NCBI GenBank assembly: GCA_018714575.1
Contig: DVNF01000145.1
Location: forward strand, 1 to 6,453
Reading direction: 5' to 3'
Source: Candidatus Stercoripulliclostridium merdigallinarum
Lineage (GTDB): Bacteria > Bacillota > Clostridia > Christensenellales > DTU072
DNA: 6,453 bases
Shown one piece after another: positions 1 through 5,851 of the stretch. The position numbers were made by a program, and so were the translations under genes. Under the pieces are notes generated by a model. It did no database searches, was not told the DNA's origin, and was given only the letters and a program-made list of their open reading frames with translations. Within the stretch, counting starts at the first letter, position 1. Each line of letters begins with the position of its first letter.

Positions 1-896
1 GTTTGGAGGGGGTTTCCACAGAATTAGACGACATTTCTTCCGCATTAAGGACAGAAGCCGATTCTTTGGATATGGATCCCGCCGAAGCCGACGCGGTTGA
101 TAAGCGTTTGGAGGACGTCAGGCGCATAAAACGCCGTTACGGCAGTATCGAAAATCTTCCCGAATATTTGGAAAAAGCCGAAAAAGAGCTTTCCGAATTG
201 GAAAACGCGGAAGAAACGATAGAGTCTTTAATAGCCGAACGCGAAAAAGCTCTGTCCGAAGCATGCGAAACGGCAAGAAAATTGCACGATTCAAGGGCGG
301 CGGCAGCGGAAAATTTTGCAAAAGCCATTACCGCTAATCTGGTCGATCTTGGCATGAAAAACGCTAAATTTGCCGTAGAAATATATGCCGACGAACCCGG
401 AGAAAACGGAAACGGCTTGACCGAAACAGGCATTGATTCGGTCAAATTTTTGATCTCTCCCAACCTGGGCGAACCGATGAAGCCTTTGGCAAAGATAGCC
501 TCCGGCGGCGAAGCCTCCAGGTTCATGTTGGGATTAAAGAGGGTAACCGCCGAATTGGAAGACATCGATACCTTGGTTTTCGACGAGATCGATACGGGAA
601 TTTCCGGCAAGATCGCAATGGTGGTCGCCATGAAGTTGGCGGATATTTCACGTTCCAGGCAGGTAGTAGCGGTCACGCACCTTGCTCAGTTAGGAGCGAT
701 GGCGGATATACATTACCTGATAGAAAAGCACGAACACGACGGTCACACGTTTACGGAAATCACCCGTTTGAACGAAAAGGGCGAGTTGGAAGAGGTGGTC
801 AGATTGATGGGCGCGGTAGGTCCCGGGTCGCTTTCCACCGAAAATGCAAAAGAGCTGAAAAAATGGGCAAACAATTATAAATCATCGATAAAATAG
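1..896 (+). CDS. recN: DNA repair protein RecN, C-terminal part (5' end outside window)
   Basis: RecN is an SMC-like ATPase that acts early in double-strand break repair at DNA ends. The reading frame is open from the left edge (first full codon at 3), so the TTG at 3 is not a real start; about 298 residues of a family of roughly 550-570 are present. Residues 30-110 (numbered from codon 3) are the returning charged coiled-coil arm. The C-terminal ATPase lobe follows: ABC signature ASGGEASRFMLGLK at 166-179, Walker B LVFDEIDTGISG at 191-202, and switch histidine H226 in THLAQLGAMAD. The Walker A lobe lies upstream of the window. The gene ends in TAG at 894-896, 104 bp before spoIVB, the same recN-spoIVB order as in Bacillus and many clostridia. 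No terminator hairpin is visible after it. Identity is close to certain from the spaced motifs. Confidence 0.96.
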   Translation, partial: LEGVSTELDDISSALRTEADSLDMDPAEADAVDKRLEDVRRIKRRYGSIENLPEYLEKAEKELSELENAEETIESLIAEREKALSEACETARKLHDSRAAAAENFAKAITANLVDLGMKNAKFAVEIYADEPGENGNGLTETGIDSVKFLISPNLGEPMKPLAKIASGGEASRFMLGLKRVTAELEDIDTLVFDEIDTGISGKIAMVVAMKLADISRSRQVVAVTHLAQLGAMADIHYLIEKHEHDGHTFTEITRLNEKGELEEVVRLMGAVGPGSLSTENAKELKKWANNYKSSIK

Positions 897-952
897 CGTT
901 TTTATGTTGGCGACTATTTTAAAAATTACCTTATTTTAGAATACTCGACGGC

Positions 953-961
953 GAATATAAT
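953..961 (+). promoter_or_regulatory. Candidate promoter -10 region upstream of spoIVB
   Basis: A perfect TATAAT lies at 956-961, 39 bp before the spoIVB start, in the only sizeable gap between recN and spoIVB. The position 17 bp upstream (933-938, ATTTTA) is a poor sigma-A -35, and there is no extended -10 TG. The broader AATATAAT (954-961) also resembles the -10 of sporulation sigma factors of the E/K type, and an AGAATA (938-943) resembles forespore -35 elements but has no good partner -10. A promoter here is likely from position; which sigma factor uses it cannot be decided by eye. Confidence 0.35.
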
Positions 962-1000
962 GCACTGAAAATCGCAAAATAGCGTGTAGAGGTATTTGCC

Positions 1001-2047
1001 ATGTTTGAATTTAAACGGCACGGTGTAAGGTACGTGCCTATAATTTTGTCACTGATTATATCGCTGGTTTTTGCCGCAGTATTGTTTTGCGCCCCGGGCG
1101 CTTTTACCGAATCGGAAGCTTATGCCGACGCCGAAAGCGTATACCTTGGCGGTATGCCGATAGGCTTGGATCTGCAATCGTCCTCGCCTGTAGCAAAGGA
1201 CTTTGTCGTGATCGTCACAAAGGACGGAACCGCCACTCCCGCAAAGGACGCAGGTATTCAAAAAGGGGATATGCTGACGGAACTGAACGGAAAGCCGTTA
1301 AAGACCGTTGCCGATATTGCCGATGCCATTCATGACGCCGGCGGCGCCGTAAGTTATAAAGCTATCAGAAACGGCAAGGAAATCAGCGGTCAAATCACTC
1401 CCGTTATCGACGCGGGTACGGGCAGTCCCAAAATAGGATTGATCGTCAAAGACGGTATCAGCGGCGTAGGAACGGTAACTTTTGTAAAAGAAAACGGTTC
1501 GGTTTGCACTTTGGGGCATAAAATTTCCGATTCGGAGGACTGCGACGGATTGTTCGACACGGGCAAATTTTATTTTTGCAACATCCTCGGAGTGCATAAG
1601 AGCGTAAAAGGGGAACCGGGCTCGTTAAAGGGCGTTTTTAATCCGAATTCTGAACCCATTGGAACGATAGAAAAGAACACGGATTTTGGTATTTACGGCA
1701 AAATAACCGATAAAAACTTTTATTCAAGCCGTCCGAAAGTGCCGTTGGATTCTTCCGGAGTAATGCCCGGCAGCGCCAAAGTTTATTCTACTCTTTCCGG
1801 GAGCGTTCCCAGCGAATACGACGTCGAGATAGTTACCGTTTCGGGTCAGAAAAAGCCCGGCATAAAAAGTATGGTTATCAGAGTGACCGATCCCGATTTA
1901 AAGGACGCCGCAGGCGGAATAGTACAAGGTATGTCGGGGTCGCCGATAATACAGGACGGAAAACTTGTCGGAGCCGTTACTCACGTATTTATCAACGATC
2001 CGATACTGGGCTACGGAATATATGCGGAGTGGCTGAAAATAGGATAA
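1001..2047 (+). CDS. spoIVB: SpoIVB-type S55 serine peptidase with PDZ domain
   Basis: SpoIVB is made in the forespore, exported to the space between forespore and mother cell, and in Bacillus cleaves SpoIVFA to trigger pro-sigma-K processing by SpoIVFB. The 348-residue product has a single N-terminal membrane segment (about 11-30), a PDZ domain (about 50-135, with GIQKGDMLTELNGKPL at 85-100) and the S55 peptidase domain. GVGTVTF (155-161) precedes the catalytic histidine H173 in TLGHKISD. D297 (TDPDL) and S312 (GMSGSP) complete the triad; their spacing of 15 residues equals that of D363/S378 in B. subtilis. THVFINDP and GYGI close the domain. The ATG at 1001 has an SD-like TAGAGGT (987-993) at good spacing. 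The protein is about 75-80 residues shorter than the B. subtilis enzyme, mostly between the membrane anchor and the PDZ domain. The next gene follows after 42 bp, suggesting cotranscription. Confidence 0.96.
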   Translation: MFEFKRHGVRYVPIILSLIISLVFAAVLFCAPGAFTESEAYADAESVYLGGMPIGLDLQSSSPVAKDFVVIVTKDGTATPAKDAGIQKGDMLTELNGKPLKTVADIADAIHDAGGAVSYKAIRNGKEISGQITPVIDAGTGSPKIGLIVKDGISGVGTVTFVKENGSVCTLGHKISDSEDCDGLFDTGKFYFCNILGVHKSVKGEPGSLKGVFNPNSEPIGTIEKNTDFGIYGKITDKNFYSSRPKVPLDSSGVMPGSAKVYSTLSGSVPSEYDVEIVTVSGQKKPGIKSMVIRVTDPDLKDAAGGIVQGMSGSPIIQDGKLVGAVTHVFINDPILGYGIYAEWLKIG

Positions 2048-2089
2048 GCAATATAGCATATTTTGCCGAGAAAGCGCATATTTTTGAGT

Positions 2090-2704
2090 ATGTTAGCTAA
2101 ACTCGGCTGTTACATAAAAGAGTTGCTTTCCGACTTAAAAAGCAATATTTCCGAAAATAAATACCATTTTTATTTGATAGTGGGGTCTTTTGCTTTGGGC
2201 GTTTTGGCGGCGCTTGCCGTCGATTATTCGTCGGTTGACTCGACCAGCAATTTCGTATACGTTATGGTCGGCGGATCGACTTCGCCGCTACCCGAGTTTT
2301 TTCGCATTTTGATTGTGTTTGCCGCAGTTTACGGGGCGTTGTTTTTCAGCACCGTTACGATTTATTCGTTTTATGCCGCCGTGTACGTCGGACCCGGAAT
2401 AACCTCGTACATATTTTTCAGGCGCGCTTTTGGCGCTATAGCCGTTCAACCGGCTACGGGGTTAATATATTTATGTTTGTTTGTGGTGCCGATGCTTGCG
2501 GTGGGTTTGATATGTTTTACCGTTTTGACGGTGGAAATAAAGCCTATAGTTTTGTCCTCCGGGCGCGGAAAAAGCCGCTTGCCTTTGAAGTGTAACGCCG
2601 CCGCGCTGTGGAGCAAATTCAAGCCGATACTGTTTTTGAATCTGACCGTAACGTTGATATATTGGTTAATTTTTTATTTGATTTTACTGCTGTTCGTTAA
2701 ATAA
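2090..2704 (+). CDS. Five-segment membrane protein, probably SpoIIM-like
   Basis: The 204-residue product is an integral membrane protein with a short charged cytoplasmic-type N-terminus (1-24). Hydrophobic segments lie at about 25-44, 71-89, 91-110, 124-149 and 178-202, and a basic loop at 151-178 (GRGKSRLPLK) separates the last two. Length and five-span topology match SpoIIM (about 210 residues), a member of the SpoIID-SpoIIM-SpoIIP complex that remodels septal peptidoglycan during engulfment, and the flanking spoIVB and dacF genes fit a sporulation role. No diagnostic catalytic motif exists in this family, so the call rests on architecture and context and could be a different sporulation membrane protein. 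The start is uncertain: ATG 2090 has no clear SD, TTG 2084 has GAGAAAG (2068-2074) 9 bases upstream, and TTG 2063 would add nine residues without an SD. It probably shares a transcript with spoIVB. In Bacillus and many clostridia spo0A occupies this position. Confidence 0.72.
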   Translation: MLAKLGCYIKELLSDLKSNISENKYHFYLIVGSFALGVLAALAVDYSSVDSTSNFVYVMVGGSTSPLPEFFRILIVFAAVYGALFFSTVTIYSFYAAVYVGPGITSYIFFRRAFGAIAVQPATGLIYLCLFVVPMLAVGLICFTVLTVEIKPIVLSSGRGKSRLPLKCNAAALWSKFKPILFLNLTVTLIYWLIFYLILLLFVK

Positions 2705-2745
2705 AAACCAAAATCGAGCCGTTTTCTTACAATAGATTTTTACTT

Positions 2746-2810
2746 TTACTCACCAAAAAAACCGAGAATAAAAAAGCGTTTTATACGGAAACTAAGTTCG
2801 AGGTGAGTAA
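2746..2810 (+). promoter_or_regulatory. 9-bp inverted repeat masking the dacF ribosome-binding site
   Basis: TTACTCACC at 2746-2754 is the exact reverse complement of GGTGAGTAA at 2802-2810. The second arm contains most of the dacF Shine-Dalgarno sequence (GAGGTGAG, 2800-2807) and runs to 1 base before the ATG. The 47-base loop is A+T rich with little competing pairing. In a transcript starting upstream of 2746 (for example read-through from spoIVB) the SD could be sequestered; in one starting between 2755 and 2799 it would be free. This is an inference from complementarity only; the repeat could instead act as a DNA operator or be fortuitous. Confidence 0.4.
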
Positions 2811-2811
2811 T

Positions 2812-4023
2812 ATGAAAAAATCTAAACTTATTTCGGCTTTCGGCAAAGTTCCCGCGATATTGGGCTTGATTGCTTTATTGGTTGCGGGCTTCGCGTTATT
2901 CGGCGCGGGCGGATCGGCTTGTGCCAAGGGCGAAAAGGCGCTAAGCGAATACTCTTCGCGCGCCGCGTATTTGATCGATTACGATTCGGGAGAAGTGCTG
3001 TTCGAAAGGAACGCGGACGGCAGATATCCCATTGCCAGCATGGTTAAGATCATGACTTTATCGTTGGTTTTCGACGAGATCGACAAGGGGAATCTAACCT
3101 TGGATAAGGAAATTACCGTCAGCGACGAGGCTGCCGGAATGGGCGGTTCTCAGATGTTTTTGGACGCCGGCAGCGTGTATAAAATCGGCGATCTGGTCCT
3201 TGGCGTAACGGTGGCTTCGGCTAACGACGCGTCGGTCGCTTTGGCGGAAGAAATCGCCGGTTCGAAAGAGGCGTTTATTGAAATGATGAACGAAAAAGCC
3301 GTCGAATTGGGTATGGAAAACACAAAATTCGTTAACGTCACGGGACTGCCCGGCGAAGGGCAATATTCGACGGCGAGGGACGTTACGAAGATGCTTTCCT
3401 ACCTTATAAAACACCCCGTTTATTTCAATTATTCGAAGATATATATCGAAAATTTCACGCATCCCGGCGGCAGGGTGTCTGAATTGGTAAATACCAACAA
3501 GTTGGTCAGATTTTACGACGGATGCGACGGCGGCAAGACGGGATTTACTTCGGACGCCATGTATTGTCTGTCGGCTACGGCTAAAAGGCAGGATATGCGA
3601 GTGATAGCAACCGTTTTGGGCGCTGAAAGCTCTGCGGTCAGGAATAAGGAAGTTTCGGCTTTGTTCAATTATGCCTTTGCAAACTATAATTCCGTCAGCT
3701 ATATGAAAAAGGGCGAAGCGGTTTTGATCGACGCCGACGTTAAGGGGGCAAAGAACGATAGCATTTCCGTCAGCGCGGCAAGAGATCTGAAAGTGTTGGA
3801 AAAGCGCGGCGATAAGGGCGAATATGCCGTTGAATACGATATTTTTAAAGACTTGAAAGCTCCGTTAAAGGCAGGCGATCGAGTGGGCGTCGTCAGGTTG
3901 GTTTCATCCGTTACCAAGGACGTGAAGTGCGAAGCCGATTTGATCTTGACCGAAGACGTTGAAAAGATGAGCCTTTCCGATTCCTTGCAAAGGATAATTC
4001 GCAATTGGTTCATGGGAATTTGA
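2812..4023 (+). CDS. dacF: D-alanyl-D-alanine carboxypeptidase, DacF/PBP5 type (S11)
   Basis: This serine DD-carboxypeptidase removes the terminal D-alanine from peptidoglycan stem peptides and so limits cross-linking; it acts on the outer face of the membrane. The 403-residue product has a signal peptide (basic MKKSK start, hydrophobic core about 13-34, likely cleavage after A38 in SACA-KG). The S11 motifs are in order: nucleophile S76 with K79 in ASMVK, SAN at 136-138, and KTG at 242-244. A PBP5-type beta-rich C-terminal domain (about 290-382) and an amphipathic anchor helix (388-403) follow. The length is close to B. subtilis DacF (about 389). I chose ATG 2812 because SD GAGGTGAG (2800-2807) sits 5-6 bases upstream; the in-frame GTG at 2803 lies inside that SD. 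The dacF name rests on spoIVB and SpoIIM-like neighbours; other DacA/DacB paralogues are not excluded. A terminator follows. Confidence 0.93.
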   Translation: MKKSKLISAFGKVPAILGLIALLVAGFALFGAGGSACAKGEKALSEYSSRAAYLIDYDSGEVLFERNADGRYPIASMVKIMTLSLVFDEIDKGNLTLDKEITVSDEAAGMGGSQMFLDAGSVYKIGDLVLGVTVASANDASVALAEEIAGSKEAFIEMMNEKAVELGMENTKFVNVTGLPGEGQYSTARDVTKMLSYLIKHPVYFNYSKIYIENFTHPGGRVSELVNTNKLVRFYDGCDGGKTGFTSDAMYCLSATAKRQDMRVIATVLGAESSAVRNKEVSALFNYAFANYNSVSYMKKGEAVLIDADVKGAKNDSISVSAARDLKVLEKRGDKGEYAVEYDIFKDLKAPLKAGDRVGVVRLVSSVTKDVKCEADLILTEDVEKMSLSDSLQRIIRNWFMGI

Positions 4024-4053
4024 CTTTGAACAAAATATCGGCTAATTTTTAAC

Positions 4054-4083
4054 TAAGGCGCGGGAAACCGCGCCTTAATCTTT
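4054..4083 (+). terminator. Rho-independent terminator after dacF
   Basis: TAAGGCGCGG (4054-4063) and CCGCGCCTTA (4068-4077) form a perfect 10-bp stem with a GAAA tetraloop, 30 bases after the dacF stop codon. The downstream T-run is weak and interrupted (AATCTTT, 4077-4083), but the stem is very stable. It ends the sporulation gene group before the next promoter. The reverse strand has no U-tract after the stem, so it is probably one-directional. Confidence 0.8.
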
Positions 4084-4148
4084 GAAAAATCTATATTTAT
4101 AAACAATATAAATTTTATGAAAAAATAAGTAAAAATTATTGACCGGTA
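4081..4148 (+). promoter_or_regulatory. A+T-rich tract, possible UP element or curved DNA
   Basis: Only 5 of the 60 bases at 4081-4140 are G or C, with repeated A- and T-runs directly upstream of the -35 box at 4149. Such tracts upstream of sigma-A promoters can bind the RNA polymerase alpha C-terminal domain or bend DNA. The composition is seen directly; the function is inferred. Confidence 0.4.
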
Positions 4149-4177
4149 TTGACTGCCGCTTTAGATATATATATAAT
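4149..4177 (+). promoter_or_regulatory. Near-consensus sigma-A promoter for the protease-scpA-scpB operon
   Basis: TTGACT (4149-4154, 5 of 6 consensus) and a perfect TATAAT (4172-4177) are separated by exactly 17 bp. The predicted transcription start is about 4184-4186, leaving a leader of about 50 bases before the protease ATG at 4234. It lies just after the dacF terminator and an A+T-rich tract, as expected for a strong vegetative promoter. It should drive the M50 protease, scpA and scpB together, since those genes are packed without gaps. Confidence 0.8.
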
Positions 4178-4181
4178 AAAA

Positions 4182-4203
4182 ATGCAGAGAGAAAATTCTG
4201 CAT
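4182..4203 (+). promoter_or_regulatory. Hairpin at the predicted 5' end of the operon mRNA
   Basis: ATGCAGA (4182-4188) and TCTGCAT (4197-4203) are perfect 7-base inverted arms around GAGAAAAT. The left arm begins at the predicted transcription start, so the mRNA would start with a small stem-loop of about 5-6 bp. It could stabilise the 5' end, act as an operator in DNA, or control the leader ORF at 4202, whose SD-like GAGAG and start codon overlap it. Confidence 0.35.
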
Positions 4204-4234
4204 GTTGCGCGACAGATGTTTATATACCAAGTAA
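4202..4234 (+). other. Candidate 10-codon leader ORF overlapping the protease start
   Basis: ATG at 4202 opens a ten-codon frame, MLRDRCLYTK, ending in TAA at 4232-4234. The last A of the stop is the first base of the protease ATG at 4234 (TAATG), a classic arrangement for translational coupling. A purine-rich GAGAG (4187-4191) lies 10 bases before its ATG. The protease gene has no SD of its own, which coupling would explain. It is too short for coding statistics and may be chance. Confidence 0.22.
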
Positions 4235-4944
4235 TGATGATCGACGGCGATTTCGTCGTCAAGATAATACTAATTTTAGCATTCGTGCTTGCCGCGGTGT
4301 CGGCTATTGTTTTGCACGAGTTTTCGCACGCTTTAGTAGCTAAGCTAAACGGAGATTACACCGCTAAACTTGCGGGCAGGCTGACGTTGAATCCCGCCAA
4401 GCACTTCGACCCGATAGGTTTGTTGATGATGTTGTTGGTCGGTTTCGGTTGGGCAAAGCCGGTACCCGTCAATTCGAATAATTTTACGAAGTACAAGCGC
4501 GGTATGTTGACGGTTTCCGCCGCAGGAGTTACGGCGAACCTTTTAACCGCAGGGATAGGGCTGTTATTGTTGTTCCTGCTGAAGCCGTTACTGTACGTTG
4601 CGTTTACGTCGAATCCGCTGATAATGTATTTGCAATATTTCGTTTACTATTTATTGCAATTCGCTATAGTGTTCGGATTTATGCTGGCATTGTTCAATTT
4701 GTTGCCGATTTATCCTTTGGACGGTTACAACATAGTCGCAACGCTGTTCCCGAAAGCTACGGGATACAGGAACTTTATGGTGCGTTACGGAGTATTCGTA
4801 TTGTTGGGACTGATCCTGCTGTCTAACGTATTCGACGCGCTGGGATTATGGTATCTGGATATTTTCGGAATGTTCAACTCCGTTATATACGATTTGATGG
4901 GGTTGGTCGAGAGAGCTTCGCTGAGAATCTTTTTGCAGGTGTAG
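4234..4944 (+). CDS. Site-2 protease family intramembrane metalloprotease (M50, YwhC-like)
   Basis: This is a polytopic zinc metalloprotease expected to cleave within membrane-spanning segments; its substrate is unknown. The 236-residue product has a first membrane helix carrying HEFSH (ligands H28 and H32, catalytic E29), then GRLTLNPAKHFDPIG (about 48-62) and GWAKPVPVN (72-80), both typical of this subfamily. AGVTANLL (97-104) follows, and NLLPIYPLDG (155-164) supplies the third zinc ligand, D163. Further hydrophobic helices lie at about 105-125, 132-158 and 185-200. It lacks the CBS domain of SpoIVFB and has a different core, so it is probably not the sigma-K processing enzyme despite nearby spoIVB. 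I prefer ATG 4234, which gives the usual distance to HExxH and overlaps the leader ORF stop; ATG 4216 (six residues longer) and ATG 4237 are alternatives, none with an SD. scpA starts 1 bp after its stop. Confidence 0.92.
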   Translation: MMIDGDFVVKIILILAFVLAAVSAIVLHEFSHALVAKLNGDYTAKLAGRLTLNPAKHFDPIGLLMMLLVGFGWAKPVPVNSNNFTKYKRGMLTVSAAGVTANLLTAGIGLLLLFLLKPLLYVAFTSNPLIMYLQYFVYYLLQFAIVFGFMLALFNLLPIYPLDGYNIVATLFPKATGYRNFMVRYGVFVLLGLILLSNVFDALGLWYLDIFGMFNSVIYDLMGLVERASLRIFLQV

Positions 4945-4945
4945 T

Positions 4946-5851
4946 ATGGTCGAAAATATGGACGAAAATTTCGTAGAAACAAATGAATCGGCAGAAAACG
5001 ACGCAGCTATGAATTCTGCAAGCGAACTGTTCCCGTCAGAAGAAATAAACGGAAGCGGCATATCGTCGTTAAGCTATCATCTGTATGACGAGGACGTTGC
5101 GTTGGACGTGCTGTTGGATATGTGCAAAAAAGAAAGCGTGGATATAAAGGACATCTTTGTGTCAAAGATAACCGATCAATATCTAAGCTATGTTTCCTCG
5201 TTGCAAGCCGAAGAAAAAGACTATGACGAGATATGCGGCTTTTTGGTGCTGGCGGCGACTCTGTTATTGTTGAAATCGGGATCGTTGCTGCCGCGGCCGC
5301 CCGTGTTCGAGGACGACGATTATTACGAGGACGACGAATACATAAATCAAGAAATTTTTATCGCCAGAGTCAACGAATATAAGCTGTTGCGCGAGGCTTC
5401 GGAAAAATTGGGAGAAATGGAAAGGCTTAACAGGTTCTACCGTGAGCCGGTATTTTCCGAAGACGACTACAAATTGGTCATCAAAAACTTTTCTTTGGAT
5501 AAGCTGGTCGCGGCTTTCGTACAGATGTTGGAAAACGCCGAGATCCGCGAAAAGGCGGCTCCGGAAAAAATGATTCCGAAAGAGCGCTTTTCGGTTTCCG
5601 ACAGAATGATCGCCATAGTCCATATCTTAAGGGAGCGCGGAAAGCTGACTTTGGACGAGCTTATCGAAGAAGGCTATTCCAAATTGGAAATAATCAACAC
5701 TTTTTTGGCGGTGTTGGAGTTGGTAAAAAAACAGGTTACCGAGGTAATGCAGGAGGAAGGTTTCGGCGAAGTTTACCTGACTCACAGACCCGATACCGAC
5801 AAATTTAACTTCGAGGAGGACGCATTCACGGATGCTGACGGATATAATTGA
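4946..5851 (+). CDS. scpA: Segregation and condensation protein ScpA (kleisin)
   Basis: ScpA is the kleisin that bridges the Smc heads and, with ScpB, forms bacterial condensin for chromosome compaction and origin segregation in the cytoplasm. The N-terminal kleisin domain is at about 43-118, with VDIKDIFVSKITDQYLSYV (65-83) and the helix ending LLLLKSGSLLPRPP (106-119). A very acidic linker (122-131) and a helix with YKLLREASEKL (145-155) follow. The C-terminal winged helix (about 215-278) has ERGKLTLDELIEEGYSKLEI and binds the Smc cap. At 301 residues it is longer than the usual roughly 250. The surplus includes a Lys/Arg-free acidic tail (1-43), and the normal FEGPLDLLL start of the domain is replaced by DEDVALDVLLDM (48-59). 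SD AGGTG (4937-4941) lies within the end of the protease gene. scpB overlaps its last 20 bases. Confidence 0.94.
   Translation: MVENMDENFVETNESAENDAAMNSASELFPSEEINGSGISSLSYHLYDEDVALDVLLDMCKKESVDIKDIFVSKITDQYLSYVSSLQAEEKDYDEICGFLVLAATLLLLKSGSLLPRPPVFEDDDYYEDDEYINQEIFIARVNEYKLLREASEKLGEMERLNRFYREPVFSEDDYKLVIKNFSLDKLVAAFVQMLENAEIREKAAPEKMIPKERFSVSDRMIAIVHILRERGKLTLDELIEEGYSKLEIINTFLAVLELVKKQVTEVMQEEGFGEVYLTHRPDTDKFNFEEDAFTDADGYN

Noticed and set aside
137..676. 179-residue open frame on the minus strand inside recN
   Set aside because: It is antisense to a gene with clear RecN motifs, has no recognisable domain, and is a by-product of recN codon use.
904..939. 11-codon ORF (MLATILKITLF) between recN and spoIVB
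   Set aside because: It has no SD, no overlap with a neighbouring start, and lies upstream of the candidate spoIVB transcription start.
2765..2796. Forespore-like promoter AGAATA, 16 bp, GGAAACTAAG upstream of dacF
   Set aside because: It resembles a sigma-F promoter, which would suit dacF, but the transcript would start near 2802 inside the dacF SD and give an almost leaderless mRNA. The -35 also has the wrong third base.
2803..2811. GTG at 2803 as the dacF start
   Set aside because: It lies within the SD GAGGTGAG that serves the ATG at 2812, and the ATG gives a standard MKKSK signal peptide.
2908..2925. Lipobox making the carboxypeptidase a lipoprotein (Cys37)
   Set aside because: The residues before Cys37 are G-S-A, lacking the leucine-like residue at -3, and a normal signal peptidase I site (ACA-KG) fits better.
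4149..4343. 64-codon + strand frame across the promoter and protease start
   Set aside because: It starts at the TTG of the -35 box, upstream of the predicted transcription start, and is out of frame with the clear M50 protein.
4234..4944. M50 protease as SpoIVFB, partner of the upstream SpoIVB
   Set aside because: The NLLPIYPLDG and GWAKPVPVN motifs and the absence of a C-terminal CBS domain fit the YwhC-like subfamily, and it is under a vegetative-type promoter with scpAB.
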